This document shows positions 1 through 5,558 of a stretch of DNA of 9,636 nucleotides, in pieces (the first letter of the stretch is position 1; every line of letters starts with the position of its first letter). The stretch covers positions 1 to 9,636 of the forward strand of contig SKJM01000760.1 in assembly GCA_007122045.1 (NCBI GenBank), written 5' to 3'. Origin of the DNA: Planctomycetales bacterium. GTDB taxonomy: Bacteria; Planctomycetota; Planctomycetia; Pirellulales; Thermoguttaceae. Below the pieces are notes generated by a model. The model saw only the letters and a program-made list of their open reading frames with translations. It did no database searches and had not been told where the DNA came from. The position numbers and the translations under genes were made by a program.

Positions 1-127
1 AGCAGCCCAGTTGCGGGCGAAGGTCGTCGACGGCGATCAGCAGCACGTTGAGGCGGCCCTCGGCGGCAGTCGCGGGCGAAACCATCAGTGCGGCGGCCCA
101 AAGGGCGCGGAGCAGCGTCCGTCTCAT
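1..127 (-). CDS. Secreted sulfatase, N-terminal part (runs off left edge)
   Basis: The ATG lies at 127-125 and the frame stays open for 42 codons to the window edge. The translation begins MRRTLLRALWAAALM, a basic n-region and hydrophobic core, followed by ATAAEG, which suits signal peptidase I cleavage. Next comes LNVLLIAVDDLRPQLGC. In the type I sulfatase family (alkaline phosphatase fold) this first strand carries the Asp-Asp pair that binds the active-site calcium, and the VDDLRPQLGC form resembles iduronate-2-sulfatase-like members. The Cys/Ser that becomes formylglycine would lie beyond the edge, so activity cannot be judged. AAGGA in the tail of the preceding gene, just before its stop, can serve as ribosome binding site. 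The start is 3 bases after the stop of the upstream sulfatase remnant, so the two were probably one transcript. Likely role: hydrolysis of sulfate esters on polysaccharides outside the cytoplasm. The exact substrate is unknown. Confidence 0.8.
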   Translation of the reverse strand, partial: MRRTLLRALWAAALMVSPATAAEGRLNVLLIAVDDLRPQLGC

Positions 128-130
128 GGC

Positions 131-431
131 CTAGTCCTTGTCAAAGAAATAGTCGGGATAGGTAAGCGAAATCCGCCCGCGCCCGGCCCGGCCGCCATCG
201 TCCGGCCCAGTGCACGGGCGTCCGGACGGAAGGTTCGCCGTAACAGCCCAGCTCCGGTCCGTTGTCTTCGGAAACGATCAGCAGGATGTTCGGCGGGCGT
301 CCAGCCGATGCCTCCGGCGTGGGCGGTTCCGCGGCGGGCGTTTCCTCGGCTCGCAGCAAACCCGCGGCCATGAACATTGCCAAGGCCCAACAAACGATTG
401 CCCAGCTCACCGTGCCGGATTCGTTTGTCAT
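131..431 (-). pseudogene. Secreted sulfatase with internal deletion and frame change
   Basis: From the ATG at 431-429 (GGAG 7 bases upstream) the frame gives MTNESGTVSW, a hydrophobic signal segment ending near LLRAEE, a Pro/Ala/Glu-rich linker, then PPNILLIVSEDNGPELGCYG and EPSVRTPV. This is a good type I sulfatase N-terminus. After about residue 75 the similarity stops, and the frame ends at TGA 143-141 after only 96 codons. In another frame of the same strand the sequence reads DDGGRAGRGR then ISLTYPDYFFDKD and ends at TAG 133-131, which looks like a sulfatase C-terminus and sits at operon spacing from the next sulfatase start. Full members are usually 450-550 residues, so about 400 residues are missing, including the formylglycine motif region. 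I infer an internal deletion with the junction near 205-230 that also shifted the frame. A misassembly collapsing two similar sulfatases is the alternative. No active enzyme is expected. Confidence 0.72.
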
Positions 432-825
432 CGGGTTTCTCCGTCGCGTCGGGTACTACGCGGTCGAGCGTGGTGCGGCTTTCGGGCAGGGTCGTATTCG
501 GTGGGGTACTCGGGGAACAGGCCGTCGACGATGCACTCACCAGATTCTTGCTGCTCGACGACTATTCTCCCGTCGTTACTTCTGCTTGTCAACACAATGA
601 CCGCCGTAAATCCGGAAACATTGCGTCTTCGACGCCCTGGGAGGGGGCATGCGCCCCATGTCAGAGGGCTCTTTGGGTCGACTTGCGGGGCGGCATCCAT
701 GACGCGGGCAGTCTTCCCCACTGCATGGGAAGGGGCCCCCGAGAACAGTTACGCGGCGTGAGAACAATCCGCTCTATCCCTAACCGCTTGCGAATCTTCT
801 CGATCTGCGGCCCCAGCGGGGGGGC
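432..825. other. Divergent intergenic region without a supported gene
   Basis: This is the left part of the 574-base gap between the sulfatase pair (leftward) and the GH127 gene (rightward). It holds the candidate minus-strand promoter at 564-592. Short inverted repeats are visible: GGGGC/GCCCC around 647-660, and CTTCCC/GGGAAG with an 8-base loop around 712-731. Neither has a T-tract, so I do not call a terminator. Open frames crossing the region have no recognisable domain or convincing start. Confidence 0.5.
564..592 (-). promoter_or_regulatory. Candidate sigma-70-type promoter for the sulfatase pair
   Basis: On the minus strand, TTGACA (592-587) is a perfect -35 hexamer. It is followed by a 17-base spacer and GAGAAT (569-564), a 4 of 6 match to the -10 consensus. 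The predicted transcript would start near 557 and have a leader of about 125 bases before the sulfatase ATG at 431. The call rests on hexamer match and spacing only. Confidence 0.4.
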
Positions 826-893
826 GAGTTGCCAAATGCGCATATATTTTTGCCAGATAAGCTAACACATGGCGTTGAGGATTTGGTATACTG
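826..893 (+). repeat. 68-bp conserved intergenic module, copy 1
   Basis: This block matches 3407-3474 in the same orientation. The first 40 bases are identical and there are 5 mismatches over all 68 by hand alignment (at 866, 872, 878, 881 and 891). Within it TTGCCA occurs at 829-834 and 850-855, exactly 21 bp apart (two helical turns), with the palindrome ATGCGCAT (836-843) between them. The block ends in a -10-like box. It lies 112 bases before the GH127 start. It may be a conserved regulated promoter or a copy of a dispersed intergenic repeat; two copies in one window cannot decide this. Confidence 0.85.
829..892 (+). promoter_or_regulatory. Candidate extended -10 promoter with paired TTGCCA sites, for the GH127 gene
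   Basis: TGGTATACT (884-892) is an extended -10 element (TGn then TATACT). At the expected -35 position (864-869) there is AACACA, a poor match, which suggests dependence on an activator or on the extended -10. With a start near 899, the two TTGCCA hexamers centre at about -47 and -68 on the same helix face, the usual place for activator sites. The implied leader to the GH127 ATG is about 107 bases and includes a GC hairpin at 916-930 followed by TGTTTT. Confidence 0.5.
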
Positions 894-1005
894 AACGTAA
901 TCGTTCCCGGGCCGTGCGCGAGCCTCGCGCTGTTTTGGAGCCATGTGCGGCTCGGCAGGACCGTTCGCTGCGCAATGACGCACGGAGCCCCCCCGAAGGA
1001 CTGCC

Positions 1006-3384
1006 ATGTTGCAAGGAATCATCATTTGGTGCGTTTCGTTGGCTTGTGCCGTACCATCGGTTGAACCCGGCGCTGCCTGCGCCGAACCCGGCGCGCGTCC
1101 GTTGCCGCTTTCGGCGGTGCGTTTGACGGACGGTCCGCTGAAGCATGCACAGGACCTGACCGGCCGATATCTGCTCGAACTCGAGCCCGACCGGCTGGTG
1201 GCGTACTTTCGCGAGCGGGCCGGATTGAAGCCGAAAGCCAAGCCCTACGGCGGCTGGGACGGCGGCGGCAAGAACCTTACCGGGCATATCGGCGGCCACT
1301 ACCTCTCCGCTGTGAGTTTGATGTGGGCGGCAACCGGCGACGAACGCTACTTGCAGCGGGCCCATGCCATGGTCCGCGAGTTGAAAGAGGTCCAGGACCA
1401 ACATGGTGACGGATTCCTCTGCGCCATTGAAGGCGCCCGCGAGGCCTTCGCCGAGGTGGCCGGGGGCGATATCCGCTCCAGCGGGTTCGACCTGAACGGC
1501 CTTTGGGTGCCGTGGTACACCATCCACAAAACGATGGCCGGGCTGCGCGACGCCTATCGGCACGCGGGGAACCGCGCCGCGTTGGACATGGCGGCCAAGA
1601 AGGCGGAGTGGAACGAGGGAATCGTCGGCGACCTCACGGAAGCCCAAGTCCAGAAGATGCTCGACGCGGAATTCGGCGGGATGAACGAAGTCCTGGCCGA
1701 CCTGTATGCCGACACCGGCGAGCGGCGCTGGCTCGAACTGTCCTATCGATTCGAACACCGGGTCATCGTCGAGCCTCTGATGCGGCATCAGGATATCCTG
1801 CCCGGCACACACGCCAACACGCAGATACCCAAGCTCGTGGGCTCGGCCGCCCGGTTCGGCTATACGGGCGACCCGGCCGACATCATCGCCGCGAGTTTCT
1901 TCTGGGATCGCGTCGTGCAGCATCACAGTTTCGCCACCGGCGGGCACAGCACGGACGAGCACTTCGGCCGGCCCGATGAGCACAACGACCGCATCGACGG
2001 CCGAACCGCCGAGTCGTGCAACGTGTACAACATGCTCAAGTTGACGCGCCAACTCTTCGCGTTCCGCCCCGACGCGCATTATGCCGAGTTCCACGAACGG
2101 GCGCTGCTGAACCACGTGCTCGCTTCGATCGACCCGGAGGACGGCCGAACCTGTTACATGGTTCCCGTGGGGCGCGGCGTGCGGCATGAATATCAGGACA
2201 TGCTGGAACGGTTCACCTGCTGCGTGGGGACCGGCATGGAAAGCCACGCACTGCATGGCCACGGAATCTATTACGAGTCGGCCGGCCGGCTTTGGGTGAA
2301 TCTCTATGTACCTACTTCGGCCCATTGGAAAGCCTCCGGCGCGGTCGTCACGACCGAAACCGACTTGCCCGAGGGCGAATCGGCCACCATCACACTCCAA
2401 CTTGCGGAGCCCGGGCAGTTCACGCTGGCATTGCGGCGCCCGGCCTGGGCCGGCGACGGCTTTTCCGTCAGCGTGGGAGGCGACACGGTGGCGGACCTGC
2501 CGCCGGCGGGATCGTACGTCGAACTCAACCGCCGGTGGAACGACGGCGACAAGGTCCAGTTGACGTTACCCAAAAAGCTTCGCCTGGAACCGCTACCGGA
2601 CAATCCGCGACGCGCCGCCGTCCTTTGGGGGCCCCTGGTGCTGGCGGCCGACCTGGGGCCGGAGGATCACCTGGAACGCGGGTGGAGCGACAGAACCGAA
2701 CTGTGGAACGTCCCCGTATTTGTCGCGGCCGATCGTCCGGTTTCCGATTGGCTGAAGCCCGTCGCCGGTAAGCCTGGCCGTTTTCGCAGCGACGGGGTCG
2801 GCCGCGAACGGGACGTGGAGTTCGTCCCCTTCTACCGACTGCACCGCCGCACGTACGCCATCTATTCGGATCTGTTCACGCCCGACGAATGGAAAGAGGA
2901 GCAGGCGGCCTACGCGGCCCGGCAGAAGCAACGGCGCAAGCTCGAGGCGGCCACCGTCGCCTACGTGCAGCCGGGCCAGATGCAGCCCGAACGCGACTTC
3001 CACTACCAGGCCTCCGAAGGCACCAGCGTGGTGCGGCTTCAGGGTCGGCCGGGCCGCCGGTCCCGCGGCTGGTTTTCCTTCGAGCTGCCCGTCGACGCCG
3101 CCAGCCCCATGGCCTTGATGGTGACCTACAACCGTAACGAATGGCTGCGACGCACGTTCGACATCGAGGTGGACGGCGAGCGGCTCGACTCGGTCACCAT
3201 CGAGCGACACGGGCCCGTCCGTTTCTTCGAAGCGGAATACCCCATCCCGGCAAGGCTTGTCGATGGAAAGGAGCGGGTCACGGTGCGGTTCGAGGCCACG
3301 GGAGGAAACGAAACGGCCGCCGTTTACGGCATTCGCATGATCCGCGCCGATGTTGCGAGTGACCGGGTGCTCCTGGAGGAATAA
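1006..3384 (+). CDS. Secreted GH127-like beta-L-arabinofuranosidase (DUF1680 family)
   Basis: This 792-residue protein is expected to release beta-L-arabinofuranose from plant-type glycans or glycoproteins outside the cytoplasm. AAGGA 5 bases before the ATG supports the start. The N-terminus has a hydrophobic stretch (IIIWCVSLACAV), a probable export signal that lacks the usual basic residues. Residues about 37-430 form the catalytic (alpha/alpha)6 barrel with family motifs GGWDGGG (82-88), HANTQIPK (269-276) and ESCNVYNML (336-344). FTCCVGTGMES (403-413) follows. In the characterised enzyme HypBA1 a Glu, a Cys and a Cys-Cys pair bind zinc and one Cys is the nucleophile. The matching residues here are E336, C338, C405 and C406, so activity is likely. 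Residues 431-640 are a beta-sandwich ending in PFYRLHRRTYAIY. Residues about 655-785 add a further beta domain, resembling the C-terminal domain of longer family members. Relatives GH142/GH146 have other glycan targets, so the substrate is inferred. Confidence 0.9.
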   Translation: MLQGIIIWCVSLACAVPSVEPGAACAEPGARPLPLSAVRLTDGPLKHAQDLTGRYLLELEPDRLVAYFRERAGLKPKAKPYGGWDGGGKNLTGHIGGHYLSAVSLMWAATGDERYLQRAHAMVRELKEVQDQHGDGFLCAIEGAREAFAEVAGGDIRSSGFDLNGLWVPWYTIHKTMAGLRDAYRHAGNRAALDMAAKKAEWNEGIVGDLTEAQVQKMLDAEFGGMNEVLADLYADTGERRWLELSYRFEHRVIVEPLMRHQDILPGTHANTQIPKLVGSAARFGYTGDPADIIAASFFWDRVVQHHSFATGGHSTDEHFGRPDEHNDRIDGRTAESCNVYNMLKLTRQLFAFRPDAHYAEFHERALLNHVLASIDPEDGRTCYMVPVGRGVRHEYQDMLERFTCCVGTGMESHALHGHGIYYESAGRLWVNLYVPTSAHWKASGAVVTTETDLPEGESATITLQLAEPGQFTLALRRPAWAGDGFSVSVGGDTVADLPPAGSYVELNRRWNDGDKVQLTLPKKLRLEPLPDNPRRAAVLWGPLVLAADLGPEDHLERGWSDRTELWNVPVFVAADRPVSDWLKPVAGKPGRFRSDGVGRERDVEFVPFYRLHRRTYAIYSDLFTPDEWKEEQAAYAARQKQRRKLEAATVAYVQPGQMQPERDFHYQASEGTSVVRLQGRPGRRSRGWFSFELPVDAASPMALMVTYNRNEWLRRTFDIEVDGERLDSVTIERHGPVRFFEAEYPIPARLVDGKERVTVRFEATGGNETAAVYGIRMIRADVASDRVLLEE

Positions 3385-3406
3385 GCGTTTACGGTTGCAG
3401 CGCAGG

Positions 3407-3474
3407 GAGTTGCCAAATGCGCATATATTTTTGCCAGATAAGCTAAAACATGCCGTTGGGGTTTTGGTATAATG
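3407..3474 (+). repeat. 68-bp conserved intergenic module, copy 2
   Basis: This is the second copy of the block at 826-893, identical over 3407-3446 and similar through 3474. The TTGCCA pair is at 3410-3415 and 3431-3436, again 21 bp apart, with ATGCGCAT at 3417-3424. Weaker similarity (CGTTC then CGGG) seems to continue to about 3493. It begins 22 bases after the GH127 stop and lies 505 bases before the DUF4159 start, so the GH127 gene sits between the two copies. Confidence 0.85.
3410..3473 (+). promoter_or_regulatory. Candidate extended -10 promoter with paired TTGCCA sites
   Basis: TGGTATAAT (3465-3473) contains a perfect -10 hexamer with the TGn extension. The -35 position (3445-3450) reads AAAACA, a poor match. 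The paired TTGCCA sites stand at the same distances as in copy 1. Of the five differences between copies, the one inside the hexamer (TATAAT against TATACT) is still compatible with function. If it drives the downstream operon, the leader is about 500 bases, unusually long; it could instead make a short non-coding RNA. Confidence 0.5.
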
Positions 3475-3596
3475 CAGGGAGCCGTTCACGGGTGCCCGTG
3501 GGACACGGCCCTTTCGGCGACAACATGCGGGGGTGCGCCGGGCGGCTGGGGTGCCCTAGGTCGTGGCATGCACTAGGCGCAGGCCACAAGCGGTTG

Positions 3597-3626
3597 TTGA
3601 CGTTGTTTGCCGTCTTGTGATAAGAT
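3597..3626 (+). promoter_or_regulatory. Candidate promoter TTGACG-N18-TAAGAT
   Basis: TTGACG (3597-3602) and TAAGAT (3621-3626) match sigma-70 hexamers 5 of 6 each, with an 18-base spacer. TGA just before the -10 gives an extended -10. It would start transcription near 3633, about 350 bases before the DUF4159 start at 3980. Called on consensus only. Confidence 0.42.
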
Positions 3627-3701
3627 GGCAGGATGACGACGGCGGTCGGCTTGTCGGAACCCGCGAAGCGGTTCGACATACCCCTGCCCGCACCGCGAGC
3701 C

Positions 3702-3726
3702 GTCCCGCCTTAAACTGTCCCGCCTT
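3702..3726 (+). repeat. Short direct repeat GTCCCGCCTT, two copies 15 bp apart
   Basis: GTCCCGCCTT occurs at 3702-3711 and 3717-3726. TCCCGCCTT occurs once more at 3905-3913. These could be operator half-sites or chance in GC-rich sequence. The short length keeps confidence low. Confidence 0.35.
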
Positions 3727-3801
3727 GGTGCCTACCCGACCCGTTGCCTGCCTTTGGAGGATACGCCTTGCGTGTCGTAAAGCGATATTCGTGCCGGGAA
3801 C

Positions 3802-3831
3802 TTGACGAGTCCGATTCCCGCGCGTTACATT
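3802..3831 (+). promoter_or_regulatory. Candidate promoter TTGACG-N18-TACATT
   Basis: TTGACG (3802-3807) is followed after 18 bases by TACATT (3826-3831), a 4 of 6 match to the -10 consensus. It is the promoter-like site nearest the DUF4159 gene and would give a leader of about 140 bases. It is weaker than the site at 3597-3626 because it lacks the TGn extension. Confidence 0.33.
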
Positions 3832-3933
3832 GGATACGTGGGCCGTTCTGTCCGGGTACTTGGTGTGCCCCGAGCCGGTGAACGGCTACCCGCACTGCGA
3901 ACGCTCCCGCCTTGAGACGATACTTCGCCTTTC

Positions 3934-3963
3934 GTGGAGCAAAGAACAGTGGAGCAAAGAACA
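3934..3963 (+). repeat. Perfect 15-bp tandem duplication before the DUF4159 start
   Basis: GTGGAGCAAAGAACA is present twice head to tail (3934-3948 and 3949-3963). Each copy contains a GGAG sequence that resembles a ribosome binding site. The array ends 16 bases before the preferred start at 3980. It looks like a replication-slippage duplication. Confidence 0.9.
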
Positions 3964-3966
3964 AAT

Positions 3967-3973
3967 GGAAGGG
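3967..3973 (+). promoter_or_regulatory. Ribosome binding site that fixes the DUF4159 start
   Basis: GGAAGGG ends 6 bases before the ATG at 3980, close to ideal spacing. The competing in-frame ATG at 3965 has GGAG 10 bases away and would add MEGLF. An earlier ATG at 3830 would add 50 residues and bury the signal peptide. Confidence 0.6.
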
Positions 3974-3979
3974 TTATTC

Positions 3980-5530
3980 ATGTTTGCCAATAGAGGGCCG
4001 ATTGTCGTTTTCGTGTTTCTCGCCACGCTGCTGCCGGGCGTTTGCGCGGAAGGGGGCCGTGGCAAGCCGGACGACTGGTTCGTCAGAGGCAGCGAGACAC
4101 CCAGGGAGCGGAGGCCGACGCAGTTCGTGGCCTCGGGCGAGACGCGCGACATCATCCCGGACGCCCCGGGGGCTCCGCTGTCGCAGACCGAGCGGAAGAG
4201 GCCGCCCTCGCCGGATTATCTGATTTCCAAGGTCCGGTGGGGCGCGGGCGCGATCATCCAGGACCAGCACGTCGAGGATTGGAATCTGGCTCCCAACGAC
4301 GTTGAGCAATTCATGCATATGGCCCGGCAGAATAACTTCATGTACCACTGGTCCCAGACCAGGCTCGAGCAGTTCAGCTACGATCCGAAGTTGATGCCGG
4401 CGATCCTGATCAGCGGGGTCCGCGAGGTGCGGTTCGATCCCGCCCACATCGACAAACTCCGCGAATACGTCCTCCGGGGAGGAACGATCGTGTGCGATTC
4501 GGTCTACGGCTCACCCTGGTTCTACGAATCGGCGCTGGAGGTGTTCGGCCAGATGTTCCCGGAGTCGAGATTCCGGGTGCTGCCCCCCGACCACCCTTTG
4601 TATCACATGCTCGTGGAAGTGGACGAGGTCGAGTACCACTGCGGGCGGGACGACAACGAACCATTCCTGGAGGGATTGTACGTCGGTAGTCGGATTGGCG
4701 TGCTGTTGTCCCGGTACGGGCTTGGCTGCGGCTGGCAGGGCAACATGGACGTCTTCGATACGCTGCTGGAGCGCGGCCTTTCGGCCAGGGCGTACAGCGT
4801 GGACTCCGCCCGGAGGATCGGCACGAACCTCGTGCCGTATATTCTAGGATATAACCGGGTCGGAGAGATTGAGGGTAGGCCCGAAATGTTCGGCCTGGCC
4901 GACCAGAGGTCACCGACGTCCGAATTCGTGTTTGCTCAGGTCAAGCACGAGGGAGCATGGAACGCCCACCCCGGCGCGGCGCGATCGCTGCTGATCAGGC
5001 TTCAGCAGGAGTCATCGATTCCGGTGAACCTCAGGCGGGTTGCCGTCGACCTGGCCGAGGACGACTTGGTACCCTATCCATTCCTTTACTTGACCGGTTT
5101 GGACGATTTCCGGCTTTCCGACAGGCAGATCGAGGGCTTGAGAACCTATATCGACGGGGGCGGGACCTTGCTGGTCAACAATACCCTGGGGCTGGCGACG
5201 TTCCACCAGGCCGCCATGCGGGAGATCCGTCGCGTTTTTCCCGGCAACGAGTTCGGTGTGCTCCCGGTCAGCCACGCGATCTACGGCGTCCTCCACGACG
5301 TCCGCCGCGTGCAGTACACGCCGACATTGCGCATGGACCGGGGCGAGGAACTGGGCGACCGCCCGGTCCTGCACGGCATGCACATCGACGGTAAGCTCCG
5401 GGTGATCTACAGCCCCTACGACATGGCGTCCGGCTGGAACGAAATCCGCTACCCGCTGAGCCGCGGATACGACCCGGATTCGGCCAAGAAGCTGGGGATG
5501 AACGTTATTATGTACACGATGACCCATTGA
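3980..5530 (+). CDS. Secreted protein with two tandem DUF4159 domains
   Basis: This 516-residue protein leads the operon. It starts MFANRG followed by a hydrophobic core (IVVFVFLATLLPGV) and VCA/EGG, a likely signal peptidase I site, so it should act outside the cytoplasm. A polar, proline-rich linker follows. Two DUF4159-like units then appear, at about residues 78-292 and 314-516. Each has an opening strand with KVRWGAG or QVKHEGAWN, then a hydrophobic strand and a glycine turn (REYVLRGGTIV at 161-171; RTYIDGGGTLLV at 388-399). Each also has a VFP/MFP segment and a HPLYHM/HAIYGV segment, and closes with GTNLVPYILG or GMNVIMYTMTH. Most family members have one such domain. The fold is thought to resemble class I glutamine amidotransferases, but I see no Cys-His-Glu triad, so a binding or scaffold role is more likely than catalysis. 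It is 28 bases before moxR, matching the usual company of DUF4159 proteins. Function unknown. Confidence 0.82.
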   Translation: MFANRGPIVVFVFLATLLPGVCAEGGRGKPDDWFVRGSETPRERRPTQFVASGETRDIIPDAPGAPLSQTERKRPPSPDYLISKVRWGAGAIIQDQHVEDWNLAPNDVEQFMHMARQNNFMYHWSQTRLEQFSYDPKLMPAILISGVREVRFDPAHIDKLREYVLRGGTIVCDSVYGSPWFYESALEVFGQMFPESRFRVLPPDHPLYHMLVEVDEVEYHCGRDDNEPFLEGLYVGSRIGVLLSRYGLGCGWQGNMDVFDTLLERGLSARAYSVDSARRIGTNLVPYILGYNRVGEIEGRPEMFGLADQRSPTSEFVFAQVKHEGAWNAHPGAARSLLIRLQQESSIPVNLRRVAVDLAEDDLVPYPFLYLTGLDDFRLSDRQIEGLRTYIDGGGTLLVNNTLGLATFHQAAMREIRRVFPGNEFGVLPVSHAIYGVLHDVRRVQYTPTLRMDRGEELGDRPVLHGMHIDGKLRVIYSPYDMASGWNEIRYPLSRGYDPDSAKKLGMNVIMYTMTH

Positions 5531-5558
5531 ACCGGTCGCCTCACGGCGCTTTAGAACC

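Larger units (their letters stand above)
3385..3979. other. 595-base regulatory gap before the DUF4159-MoxR-Bat operon
   Basis: No convincing gene is present. Open frames here lack domains, good ribosome sites and plausible composition. The gap holds the second copy of the 68-bp module (3407-3474) and a nested hairpin right after it (3481-3509). It also holds two further promoter-like sites (3597-3626 and 3802-3831), GTCCCGCCTT repeated at 3702 and 3717, and a perfect 15-bp tandem duplication (3934-3963). No clear intrinsic terminator follows the GH127 stop at 3384. Confidence 0.6.

Noticed and set aside
428..721. Minus-strand frame of 97 codons whose TGA overlaps the sulfatase-remnant ATG as ATGA
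   Set aside because: The overlap looks like translational coupling, but the protein has no recognisable domain, its first half is low-quality Arg/Pro-rich sequence, and the better candidate promoter (564-592) lies inside it. A frame of this length is common by chance in GC-rich DNA.
712..731. CTTCCC/GGGAAG inverted repeat as a terminator
   Set aside because: No T-tract follows on either strand, and no gene ends near it.
862..2400. Long minus-strand frame of 512 codons opposite the GH127 gene
   Set aside because: It is the mirror of a strongly coding plus-strand gene. Its translation is His/Gly/Val-rich with no domain, as expected from the complement of GC-biased codons.
826..3474. The two 68-bp modules as ends of a mobile element carrying the GH127 gene
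   Set aside because: They are direct, not inverted. There is no transposase or integrase between them, and both copies carry promoter features. A composite unit mobilised by recombination between the repeats is possible but unsupported.
3830..3979. Fifty-residue N-terminal extension of the DUF4159 protein from the ATG at 3830
   Set aside because: It would put the signal peptide inside the protein, it includes the duplicated WSKEQ made by the 15-bp tandem repeat, and it lacks a good ribosome site. The start at 3980 has one.
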